Source: Deinococcus hopiensis KR-140 (lineage in GTDB: Bacteria; Deinococcota; Deinococci; Deinococcales; Deinococcaceae). From it: a DNA stretch of 64,000 nucleotides. This document shows, one piece after another, positions 10,101 through 17,634 of the stretch. Within the stretch, counting starts at the first letter, position 1. Each line of letters starts with the position of its first letter. The stretch spans positions 226,939-290,938 of the forward strand of contig NZ_FWWU01000011.1 of the NCBI RefSeq assembly GCF_900176165.1, in the 5' to 3' direction. The notes under the pieces were generated by a model, which did not search any database, was not told the DNA's origin, and was given only the letters and a program-made list of their open reading frames with translations. Both the position numbers and the translations under genes were made by a program.

Positions 10101-10633
10101 TCGTACTGCCGGGCGCGCCGCAACGCCTGGCTGCTGACCTCGACCAGGGCCAGAAGGTGTGGTCGCCGGTCGGGCGTGATGTCCTCCTCCTGCTCGAACG
10201 AGAGGGCCAGGCAGCCCAGCACCTGTCCGCTGGCAATCAGGGGAAGTGCGGCCACCGCGTGGGTACCGGGCCCGAGCAGAGGCAGGACTGGAGCGTGGTC
10301 CCGGCGCAGATCATCCAGGGACGCAAAGACCGGCCGCTTGGTCCGGATGGCCGCCACCTCTGGAAAGTGTTCGTCTACCGGGAAGCGGCGCCACGAAAAT
10401 TCAAAGGCCTGGCCGTGGCCGGCGGTTCCCACCGTGTACAGCGTCGCTCCATCCACCACCTTGATCAGACTCGCCCCGCAGGCGGCCGCGGCAGGCACAA
10501 CCTGCTGCAAGATGATGGCCTCGACGTCGTTCGCAGTCACTGCCCCGGCGAGGGCCGCCGTGACGGCCTGGAGGTGGCGGAGCCGATTCATTTCCGGGAG
10601 AAGCCCTGCCGGGACAGCACCTTCGGAGGTCAT
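7163..10633 (-). CDS. Multi-sensor histidine kinase (GAF-GAF-PAS-PAS-PAS-GAF-HisKA-HATPase)
   Basis: An 1156-residue protein with no membrane segments visible. Two N-terminal GAF domains (about 15-180 and 190-350) are followed by three PAS domains (about 365-490, 510-620, 650-760), another GAF (780-930), a HisKA with His941 in ASHDLQEPLRT, and an HATPase with NGIGIP and GTGLGLS boxes near the C-terminus. It is built like the deinococcal bacteriophytochrome-type kinases, but no bilin-binding PAS-GAF-PHY array was recognised, so the signal is unknown. The stop codon lies inside the start of the single-receiver gene, making the two a transmitter-receiver pair in one transcript. The start has a GGAGAGG 12 bases upstream, a rather long spacing. 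Confidence 0.9.
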   Translation of the reverse strand: MTSEGAVPAGLLPEMNRLRHLQAVTAALAGAVTANDVEAIILQQVVPAAAACGASLIKVVDGATLYTVGTAGHGQAFEFSWRRFPVDEHFPEVAAIRTKRPVFASLDDLRRDHAPVLPLLGPGTHAVAALPLIASGQVLGCLALSFEQEEDITPDRRPHLLALVEVSSQALRRARQYDAEHAAHARAALLAEAGTALAKSLDVTATLERITALAIQHVADWAAVYLPDDTGRMVAVAAAHPDPEKVKLLHWFLAQVPHDPEAPGSPAWVLQTGHPVLVPTVPPGIMDALPESELRDAFYVMGLHSVMNVPLTIHGRNIGVLGLATTHPSRMYGEADLELAQALAGRAALALDNAQLHEAADHSEQRYRSLIDATRQVVWTNSPGGEMLGEQPGWAALTGQTRGEYEGYGWSAALHPDDRAFTLEAWRHAVAGRTTFEVEHRVCAGGGIYRHFHVRAVPVLNGDGSLREWVGVHTDITEQVEAQRTLQDLNAFLEHRIQERTRDLQESERRFRSIFDSQFQLIGLLDPEGRLIEANRTALEFAGTQPHEVIGQPFWAGPWWRHSEEGRQELRDALRRAAAGETVRYDVDILDAGGHAATIDFSLKPVRDERGEVILLIPEGRIISEERRLAAVLQAVVSSAPLILFALDAEGHYLISAGAALSALGRQPNELVGQNALDLYRQVPEVLEPMKRALAGEEVHEIGTLRGITLESWYQPMRDQRGQVSGMVGVAINVSDRARAEQEREEARGRAEVLAALGDALQVVTLPDEVVVQALETLGPALGVTALMVVPVAGPHAKPITIWGEVPDVVRVTLEQKERAMADTPVLAQVVASGQPVYLEDYARAPEHAPGLDGMACAIEPVLTSDGPVVGAVVAWRAGGGEWSEGQRDLLRRGAAALALALERAEAATNLQEQRDTLEATNRELQRSNAELERFAFVASHDLQEPLRTIASFSGLIERRYANVLDDRGRQYLSMVIGGTVRLKQLIDDLLVFSRLNADRDPLRPVRTEGPLREALSNISAAVQAAGAQVTVAESPTVLGDERELTQLFQNLIGNAVKFRRPGVTPEIQVGAQEEGAVWHFHVRDNGIGIPLKYHERVFGMFQRLHTRDEYEGTGLGLSIVRKIAERHGGRVWLESTPGVGTTVHFTLPSVGGADV

Positions 10634-10904
10634 GATGGGCGCCGTCCTCTCCTGCTGAACATCCCGCCCCAGGGACGCGCCACCACAAGCTGCGTGGGAG
10701 CCGCTCCACGACCTTGAACGGTAACAGCGCTTCTGGAGGCAAGTTCAAACATGCTCTCGCTGAAGGTGACGTTCACACCCAGGTGAGCAAGCGTAACGTC
10801 ATTGGGCAGGAAAGGCACACCGCATTCTAGGCCCCTGTGCAAAGCACAAAGGAACGGTGCCAGTGCCTGGCTGCCCTGAGCTCAGGTGATCAACTCGCCG
10901 GAAT

Positions 10905-11215
10905 ACCCTCACCGGGTCAGAAGCGCCCGAGTGCTGGGAAGCGCTTGGAGAACGTCCCAGCAGGATAGGGGCAGCGACACGGTCTGAAGCGCGCCTGTAC
11001 TCAACCACACTGCCAGGAGGAGGCCCAAGGGATCTACAGCGGTGGGTCCCTCCGTCCGTTCCTCTTTTTTGCCTGCGTTCACCCCACGCTGTCCCCCGTG
11101 GGGGACAGCGGAGCGTTTGGGCATCAAGGACGCCCGGCGCTGGATTGTGAGCTACGCCCCCCGTTGTGCCATGTTCTCCTTCTAAGGAAGCGGTTAACTG
11201 CTTTCCAGGGAGGTT
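10905..11215 (-). pseudogene. IS5-family transposase fragment
   Basis: The minus strand carries VNAGKKEERTEGPTAVDPLGLLLAVWLSTGALQ, a degraded form of the 'NxGKKxxGRKSHxxVDTLGLLLAVxVxxGxxQ' block of IS5 transposases. The same block appears, better kept, in the relic at 43588-44235 (VNAGKKPNGRKSHMVVDTLGQPL). The N-terminus and the catalytic C-terminus are missing or scrambled. Confidence 0.6.
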
Positions 11216-11422
11216 ACGTCAGGAACAGCCGGTTCGGTACGCATACAAGCGGGCACACATCGCCCCGTGCAGGTCTATTGTCCTGGACCTGCTGCCCGCC
11301 TCTCAGCCGGGAGCAAATTCCCTAAACTGCTCCCGGGTCAAGTCATTGGCGTACCGTTGGCGTCTCATCAACAACAGGGGGCCGGCCTCTGGCCCGCTGC
11401 GCTCCCCACGCGCTTGTAAAAC

Positions 11423-11582
11423 GCGCTCTGATACGGTTTCCGTATCAGCCCTCCCCTCCCCTCTGCTGCGCAGCTTTGCAGGTCCGCTCCGCTTTGGTGA
11501 TTTCACGCCTCGCCTTTACCGTTTTTCCTGCTCACTCCGCCTGGGTTAATCCATTGTGAAATATCCGCTTAACCCGAATCTT
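11423..11582 (+). repeat. Dispersed intergenic repeat, copy 2
   Basis: Contains GATACGGTTTCCG, GTCCGCTCCGCTTTGGTGATT, ACCGTTTTTCCTGCTC, ACTCCGC, GGTTAAT and AACCCGAATC in the same order as the other copies. It lies just downstream of the LacI-kinase gene. Confidence 0.65.
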
Positions 11583-11604
11583 TACGAGTTGCCAGACCCC
11601 AAAA

Positions 11605-14466
11605 CTATGCTGTCTGGTTGCGGCCGGGCAGGAAGTGAACCGTGAACACGGTGCCTCGGCCCACCTCCGTTTGTACTTCTACGGAGCCGCCAAAGTGACC
11701 CCCGACAATGTCGTGGATAATGCTGAGGCCCAGGCCGGTTCCTTTCCCGACGTCTTTGGTGGTAAACATGGGATCGAAAATTTTACCGACGATCTCCGCT
11801 GGAATCCCGGTACCGTTATCCTCCACCTGAAGGCAGACGTTGTCCCCGAGACTGACCAGGCGGACGACGACGTTTCCAGGGCGTTCAACCGCTTCACAGG
11901 CGTGAATCGCGTTGATGACCAGGTTGGTCAACACCTGTGTAAAACGGCCGGGCTCACCCCACAGACTTAACCTGACGGTGGGAATTTCGAGTCGAAGTTC
12001 AACCTGACTTCTGAGCGCCTGGTGGGCGAGCATGGCCAGCGTATCGGCGGCAAGTTTGGCAGGATCGAACTCACTGGTTCCGCTGACACTGCCCCGGGTA
12101 TGGCTGCGCATCTGACGAATGAACTCACCGATGCGGTTGGTGGCCTTCGTTGCGTCTTTGAGGGCTTGCAGGGCCTCGCCAGCAATCGCCGCATGGTCTT
12201 CCGGCGTAACTGCCGGATTGCCAATGGATTCCTGGTACTCCTGAATCAGCATTTGCGCCATGCTCAGGTAATTCATGGTGGCGGCCAGCGGAGTATTGAT
12301 TTCATGGGCCAGTCCAGCGGTGAGCCGCCCGAGGCTGGCCAGTTTCTCGGCAGCCAGCAGATGCGACTGGCTGGCCCTCAGCGCTTCTTCTGCCCCGATC
12401 CGGTCGGTGATGTCATGCGAGTTGAGTACAATCCCCCGGACGTCCGGATCACTCAGGAGGTTTGTCATGAGCCCTTCGAACCATCGTCCTTCGCCCAGGG
12501 CCGTGCGGAGGCGGTAACGGGGGCGCAAAGTGGTGGCTGGTCCATCGGCGATCAGTTGGGTGATCTGCCGACGAACCTCACCGTGATGTTCTGGAGAGAG
12601 GTAGGTCAGCAGGTCTTGCCCCGTCATTTCCTGTGCCGTATATCCCACCATCGCCCTGGCTGAGGCGCTGACGTACCGGATGCTTCCCTCGGCGTCGAGA
12701 ACCAAAATCAGATCAGAGGCGTTTTGCACCAGTGAGCGGAAGCGCCTCTCGCTCTGTTGCAAATGTTCGTGTGCCACCTGCAGCGCCCTCTCCGCGTTGG
12801 TGCGTTCGGTCACTTCCGCTTTCAGCCGGGCCGTACGGGCCTGAACTTCCAGTTCGAGCTGCTCCGCGTGACGCCGGAGCGCTTCTTGCTGCGTCGCCAG
12901 TTGAATGGCCCGTCCGAGCGCACTGTAAAGCACTGCCTCGTCACCGGCATCGAAGCCCGAAGGACAGTACCATAGCCAACCGAACAGCCGGTCTCCAACG
13001 GCCAGCGGCGTAACGGTGCGGTGCCCGGAGCGCCACTCCGCAGCCAGTTCACTGGGCAGCAGTTGCTCCAGTGGAAAAGGGTCCGTGTTCGGCAGTGGTA
13101 TTCCCCGGTGTGCCGTTACCTGCGCCGTGTTGCCCGCCGTATCCGTCTGCACCAGCAGGTAGCGGGTGATCTTCATGCGGCTGAGGTAATCCTCAATCTG
13201 TTCCAGGAGCTGTGTGGGCGTTTCGGTACTGAACAGCTGGGGGCTCCACGTGGAGTTGTACAGGTCTTGCAGACGCTGCTCCTCGTGCGACATTTGAAAC
13301 GCGCGAAAAAGGACGTCGTACGCGGACATCTTCAACTGGTTGAATGTCAGCAGCGTGGCAGCGTCCAAATCAGGCTCCACTTGACGAATCCAGAACGTCA
13401 GGAGGTCGTGCCACCGGGAGAACGCCTCGTTTCGGTAGACGCCCGTCAGCAGCCTGCTCTGCCAGAAGTCAATAAAAGGAGACAGGGCGTTGCGCTCAAG
13501 CGACTCCCGCAGCTGGGCCAGTCCGTCCTGCTCCAGGGCGTGCCACACAGCGGGAAGCGGCCGACGTGCGGCCCCCCCGAGAAGCGGGGGCATGCCAGCG
13601 GACTCGCGTACCACCACCTGACTCCGCACCCGCACTTCGTCAGGAAGCGCCTGACCCTGCATCAGGTCAAGCAGCGCCTGGGCCGCCATCTCACCCTGTT
13701 CGAGGATGGGTTGGCGGACCGTGGTCAGGGCGGGCAGCACATATTGGAACTGGGGACTGTCGTCGAAACCCGTCACAGCGATATCGTCAGGCACCCTCAG
13801 TCCGCGGCGGTGAATCGCCTGGATGCAGCCCGCGGCCATCTCGTCGTTCGCGCACACCACGGCCTGAATGTCGGCCCCCTGGCCTATCAGGAGGTCGAGT
13901 TCGTCCCTGGCGGTTTGAACGGAATACTGCCCTGTCAGCATCCATTCCTCCCTGACGGGCAGGCCACGCCCGTACAGCACGTCCCGGAAGATTCGTTCGC
14001 GTTCCTCGGAATCGGGGTTCCCGACGGTTCCCCGCATGAAGGCCAGCCGGGAATAACCTTGTTCGTCAATCAGGTACGCCATCAGTTGCTGCATTCCACT
14101 GGCATTGTCCGTCCCAATGGTGGTGAGGCCGGGAATTGCCCGGCCAATACCAACGGCGGGCATGGAACCCAGGGCCTCGACGAAGGTCCTGACTTCCGAG
14201 TCTGAGCGGGATGCCGTGAGGGCGGCCGAGAGCAGAATGACGCCCTGGTGGTGCCGCGGGTGAATACGAGCGAAAATTTGATTGGGAGCCGAAAGGGGCA
14301 GCTGGAGATCACGGCCGACATACACGGTACTCGCCCACCCGCGGCTGTCCAGTTTCTGCTGGATCCCCTGAATCACCACCGTCTGATAGGGATGGAGGTG
14401 ATTGGTCAGGATGGCGACGTTTCCTGCGGTGTGGTGTGGGAATGGGCGGTCTATCCTGTTGCTCAC
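11605..14466 (-). CDS. LacI-type sugar-binding sensor fused to PAS and histidine kinase
   Basis: A 953-residue protein. Residues 1-275 are a periplasmic-binding-protein fold of the LacI/GalR type (GIGRAIPG, VVCANDEMAAG, PDDIAVTGFDDSPQF, LTTVRQP) without the DNA-binding helix-turn-helix and without signal peptide, so the sensor is cytosolic. Residues about 280-560 are helical and GAF-like, then a coiled coil, a PAS domain (about 580-700), HisKA with His721 in AHEINTPL, and HATPase (NGTGIP, GTGLGLSI). Such sensors normally top LacI repressors or GGDEF proteins. The start is GTG with TGGAGG 5 bases upstream. No response regulator is adjacent. Given the sugar genes nearby, a sugar or sugar phosphate is the likely ligand, but this is inference. 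Confidence 0.88.
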   Translation of the reverse strand: MSNRIDRPFPHHTAGNVAILTNHLHPYQTVVIQGIQQKLDSRGWASTVYVGRDLQLPLSAPNQIFARIHPRHHQGVILLSAALTASRSDSEVRTFVEALGSMPAVGIGRAIPGLTTIGTDNASGMQQLMAYLIDEQGYSRLAFMRGTVGNPDSEERERIFRDVLYGRGLPVREEWMLTGQYSVQTARDELDLLIGQGADIQAVVCANDEMAAGCIQAIHRRGLRVPDDIAVTGFDDSPQFQYVLPALTTVRQPILEQGEMAAQALLDLMQGQALPDEVRVRSQVVVRESAGMPPLLGGAARRPLPAVWHALEQDGLAQLRESLERNALSPFIDFWQSRLLTGVYRNEAFSRWHDLLTFWIRQVEPDLDAATLLTFNQLKMSAYDVLFRAFQMSHEEQRLQDLYNSTWSPQLFSTETPTQLLEQIEDYLSRMKITRYLLVQTDTAGNTAQVTAHRGIPLPNTDPFPLEQLLPSELAAEWRSGHRTVTPLAVGDRLFGWLWYCPSGFDAGDEAVLYSALGRAIQLATQQEALRRHAEQLELEVQARTARLKAEVTERTNAERALQVAHEHLQQSERRFRSLVQNASDLILVLDAEGSIRYVSASARAMVGYTAQEMTGQDLLTYLSPEHHGEVRRQITQLIADGPATTLRPRYRLRTALGEGRWFEGLMTNLLSDPDVRGIVLNSHDITDRIGAEEALRASQSHLLAAEKLASLGRLTAGLAHEINTPLAATMNYLSMAQMLIQEYQESIGNPAVTPEDHAAIAGEALQALKDATKATNRIGEFIRQMRSHTRGSVSGTSEFDPAKLAADTLAMLAHQALRSQVELRLEIPTVRLSLWGEPGRFTQVLTNLVINAIHACEAVERPGNVVVRLVSLGDNVCLQVEDNGTGIPAEIVGKIFDPMFTTKDVGKGTGLGLSIIHDIVGGHFGGSVEVQTEVGRGTVFTVHFLPGRNQTA

Positions 14467-14663
14467 GACGGCCTCCAGTGTAGGGAGAGAAGCTTACAGG
14501 ACTCTCGTCACCTGCGGCAGCGCCGCCCCGCTTCCGCACGCTTGAAGCAGGCCGCCGTGACAGCGGTGCCTTCCACCTGCCGTTCATCGGTGGCGACATT
14601 CGAAAAGGCCGCTCGCTTTGCCCCTCTACGGCGTGTAGGCAAAGGGTTGAGCTTTGAGACCGT

Positions 14664-15524
14664 ACGAGTAAAATTTCGTGCTGTGGCGGGAAGAAATCAG
14701 TGATACACAGTGGGAACGTCCCCCTGCCCCTCTTGCCCCCCCTGCTCGGCCTGGGACGTCCATATTTGAACCACCGCCCGATCGTCAGTGGGATCCTGTG
14801 GGTGCTGCGAACGGGTGCTCCCTGGCGTGACGTCCCAGAGCGGTTCGGCAAATGGACGACCATCGCCAGCCGCTTCCGTCGCTGGATTGCTCAGGGCATT
14901 TGGCAACAGGTCTGGGCTGAACTTCAACGCCAGGCTGACCTGGAAGGTCAGCTCGACTGGTCGATGCACTTCGTAGACGGCACGGTGGTGCGTGCGCATC
15001 ATTGTGCGGCTGGCGCACGAGGAGGACAGGAAGGCGAAGCGCTGGGACGGTCACGAGGCGGCTTCAGTACCAAGATCCATCTTCGTGCTGAAGGGCAAGG
15101 AAAGCCGATGGCATTCGTCCTGAGTGGTGGGGAACGCCATGAGTCGAAATACCTGCAACCTCTAATGGAGACAGGTGCCGTTATTCGGGCAGGACGAGGA
15201 CGTCCCCGGATTCGTCCTGATCGCTTGGTGGGCGATAAGGGTTACAGCTACACAACCGTCCGCAAGTACCTGCATGCTCGGGGGATTCGGGTCATCATTC
15301 CCAGGCGCAAAGATCAGGGGTCGGATATCTGTTTTGATCCTATTGCGTACAAGGAACGGAACAAGGTGGAGCGTCTCATTAATCGCTTTAAAAGCTTTAG
15401 ACGCATCGCGACCCGTTATGACAAGAGAGCCCTGAGTTATGGAGGTTGGCTTACCTTGGCTGCCATTCTGCTATGGCTGTAAGCACCGCGGGTAGTACGA
15501 TGCATCGACACACATTTAAGTCGT
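14664..15524 (+). mobile_element. IS5-family insertion sequence, probably inactive
   Basis: A single transposase reading frame is bounded by imperfect inverted ends: ACGAGTAAAATTTCGTGC at 14664 and, on the other strand, ACGACTTAAATGTGTGTC near 15524. The right end lies two bases from the stop of the minus-strand hypothetical gene, so insertion may have reset that gene's C-terminus. The exact ends and target duplication are not certain. Confidence 0.6.
14678..15482 (+). pseudogene. IS5-family transposase with N-terminal frameshift
   Basis: The main frame (from 14700) encodes typical IS5/IS427-type blocks: LNHRPIVSGILWVLRTGAPW, DGTVVRAH with the first catalytic Asp, RGGFSTKIHL, GDKGYSY with the second Asp, and a C-terminal ERNKVERLINRFKSFRRIATRYDK carrying the Glu. 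The expected N-terminus (…EISDTQWER) lies in another frame, from a GTG at 14678 to about 14720. A frameshift between about 14720 and 14760 therefore separates it from the rest. The 260-residue main frame begins at a GTG that encodes unrelated residues. Either the element is inactive or the base count here is wrong. Confidence 0.7.
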
Positions 15525-15525
15525 A

Positions 15526-16182
15526 TTAGAATCGACCCGTAACTAAGAACGCTGCTTTCTCGTCGTGAGTTGCGAAGATGTAAATGGGAATTCCAGCAAT
15601 AAGCATATAGTCATTCTCTTCACGGAGCTCAGGATCGCCATCAAAAAGCTTATACGCTTGTTGCATGGGACTCCCTTCTTGCAGATGAAACCTTACATAG
15701 TCATACTCCCGGATTTGAAACAAAAGCTTGTGTATGTTGTTGTCATCTTTACCCCAGTATTTTGTGGGAGTGCCACCAATTTTACTGAACTGATATCCAG
15801 CAGCTCTGGAGGATTTGCCATAAATGAACTTCTCAACCACTGGCGAAAAGGCATTGCCCTGAGGATGTTCGTCAGTATGGAGATAAAGGCGATAATCCTT
15901 TTGAAGAGCTTGTGCTTCATCTGCCAGTATGGGCGAGCTGACAGGCGTCTGCGGAAATTCTGGGACTGTACTGCCTGTGCATGAAATGCAATAGAACAGG
16001 CTCAGCAATTTTCCTGACAGCACCTCACCGACATCTACAGTGAAAAAGTAGGGCATCGGCGCCTCGCAGACCCGACAAGCAGGAGATTTACCACCAAGGT
16101 TCAGATGAGGCTGTCCGCCGCACTGCCCTATGGCCTTTGCGCCCCGTGGGGCATCTTCCGCCTGCCAAAAGACCTTCAACAT
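15526..16182 (-). CDS. Hypothetical protein with Cys motifs
   Basis: A 218-residue protein I do not recognise with certainty. It has a GGQPHLNLGG segment, then CRVCEAP (CxxC), FYCISC, and a C-terminal half with KIGGTPTKYWG, which is reminiscent of DUF1963/YwqG-like proteins (Gly-Gly-Pro segments plus a Cys pair). It has no signal peptide or membrane helix. The stop is two bases from the right end of the IS5 element, so the last residues may be altered. Lower GC than its surroundings suggests a separate origin. The start is uncertain: in-frame Met codons occur at 16182 and 16053. Confidence 0.55.
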   Translation of the reverse strand: MLKVFWQAEDAPRGAKAIGQCGGQPHLNLGGKSPACRVCEAPMPYFFTVDVGEVLSGKLLSLFYCISCTGSTVPEFPQTPVSSPILADEAQALQKDYRLYLHTDEHPQGNAFSPVVEKFIYGKSSRAAGYQFSKIGGTPTKYWGKDDNNIHKLLFQIREYDYVRFHLQEGSPMQQAYKLFDGDPELREENDYMLIAGIPIYIFATHDEKAAFLVTGRF

Positions 16183-16490
16183 TGCCGCCAGGATAGAACA
16201 GAAGGCCTCCTCAGCGACTCCAGCTACCTGGAGTCGCCCAGAGATCGCGTATCAACAGGTCGGTGCTCCAGGGAAAGACGCTCCAAGCCCTGAAGGGGTA
16301 GCAAGAGGCGCTCCAGATCCAGATATTCCCTCGAATCCAAACTCCAAGTTCTACCCTTGGCCTACACGCCGTAGGCGCCGGTGTAGTCCACGCCCCTTGG
16401 AACCACAAGGCAGCGGAAAACCCGGCACCCCCGACCCCGGCAGGGTCCGCGGGCGCGCTCCACGCCGGTAGCCCCGGAGCGCATTGAGCA

Positions 16491-16542
16491 GCACCCCCGC
16501 GCGGGGTTTGAGGCCTTTCCCCCAAACCCCGCGCGAGGGTGC
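16491..16542. repeat. 20-bp inverted repeat with one mismatch
   Basis: Arms 16491-16510 and 16523-16542 pair at 19 of 20 positions around a 12-base loop. The core is CGCGCGGGGTTTG against its complement. It lies within decayed minus-strand coding sequence and has no T-tract, so a terminator role is not supported. Confidence 0.8.
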
Positions 16543-16725
16543 GCGATGAGCGTCACAGGCGGTGTTGACCTCCCGCAACGCCTCCGCCGGGGTGTGAAGG
16601 CCAGCTCCTGCGGCACGAACAGCGAGGTGAAGCCCACTCCCTCGCCGGTGAGGCCTGCCAGCACCAGCCCGCCCCGGGGCAAACAGGAGCTGGCCCCACA
16701 TCACACGCTGCGAGCGCGCGCCGTT

Positions 16726-16777
16726 CGTGTTGGGCATGGTCCGGCCCCACGCCTGGGGCCGGACCATGCCCAACACG
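16726..16777. repeat. Perfect 24-bp inverted repeat with 4-base loop
   Basis: Arms 16726-16749 and 16754-16777 are exact reverse complements separated by CGCC. It sits in decayed coding sequence (minus-strand frame …VLGMVRPQAWGRTMPNT…). No T-tract follows on either strand. Confidence 0.9.
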
Positions 16778-16994
16778 TAAAAGACCAGCAGCAGTCCCTC
16801 TCGCCAGCCGTACAGGGGATCAAAGTGGCCGTCGCCCAGAAACAGGAAAAGCTTAGGAAGCCCGGGCCGCCCCGCAGCCTCAGGGTGTCCCGCGCCCAGG
16901 CCTCTGCGCGCCGCAACCCCAGAGACCTCAAGAGTGGCGGGACGTTCGGGCGTACCGGGCACTCTGGGCCTCTACGCCCTTTCCGCCTACCTCT

Positions 16995-17444
16995 GGCGGG
17001 GGCCGTCCACGGTGGACACGTCCTGGCCATTCGGCGGGGAGTCAATCCCGGCAACGGCAAACTCGCACTCCCGGCGGCTTTCTGGACGTGCGCCAGCCGC
17101 TTCTCAGGTCCGCCATCCGTAAACTGCGCGAGGAAACGGGCCCCGGCATGATGTTTGAGGTCCGCGGCTGGACGCACCACCTCGCTGGACGAGAGACCTT
17201 CGATCACCCGGACCGCTCCCTGCGTGGCCGCGCCATCACGACGGCCTTCTACTTCGACCTCGGCGTGGGCGCACTGACGGGTGTCTGCGGGCAGGACGCC
17301 GCCGAGGCCCTTTGGGTTCCTATCTCCCAGGCGCTGGGCACGCCGCGCGAGTGGTTCGAGGACCGTCACGCTAGCGCCGAAGCCTTTGTGCTGATCCCCA
17401 GTATGGGCCGCCCCGGCTTACCACACCTCACGCACCTGCGCTGA
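16995..17444 (+). pseudogene. NUDIX hydrolase remnant (NMN adenylyltransferase/ADPR pyrophosphatase type)
   Basis: In one frame the plus strand reads VHGGHVLAIRRGVNPGNGKLALP. After a frameshift it continues LDVRQPLLRSAIRKLREETG, then DHPDRSLRGRAITTAFYFDL and AAEALWVPI. Together these are a NUDIX fold with a degraded Nudix box (…AIRKLREETG for AxRELxEExG). The DHPDRSLRGRTIT block is typical of the NUDIX half of bifunctional nicotinamide-nucleotide adenylyltransferases. The adenylyltransferase half was not found upstream. The frameshift and missing N-terminus make it a pseudogene. Confidence 0.6.
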
Positions 17445-17634
17445 AGAAGCAGACCCAGCGCCAACGCAGGCAAGCTTGGCAATGGAGCCACAGGCTGATG
17501 TCCAAGGGGTTAAATACACCGCACCTCACGTTGCGACTTTTCAGGAGGGCACCGAAAAGTCTCCACTCCCGGTGGGCTGCACTTTCTCCGCTTCTCACTC
17601 CGCTCGGTTGATCTAAAGATTAACTACGGTGTAC

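Larger units (their letters stand above)
10634..11604. other. Intergenic region with IS5 relic and dispersed repeat
   Basis: No intact gene. It contains an IS5-type transposase fragment (about 10905-11215) and a dispersed repeat (11423-11582), listed separately. Around 10640-10800 I see no gene or clear element. Confidence 0.5.
16183..17634. other. Decayed coding DNA with two strong hairpins
   Basis: No intact gene. The minus strand between about 16970 and 16360 retains protein-like stretches (GGLVLAGLTGEGVGFTSLFV, LAFTPAEALREVNTACD, TMPNTNGARSQRVMWGQLLF) in different frames, so an unidentified gene has decayed here. The NUDIX relic (16995-17444) and two inverted repeats (16491-16542, 16726-16777) are listed separately. 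A possible terminator for the transaldolase gene is GACTTTTC (17535-17542) pairing with GAAAAGTC (17554-17561). Confidence 0.5.
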
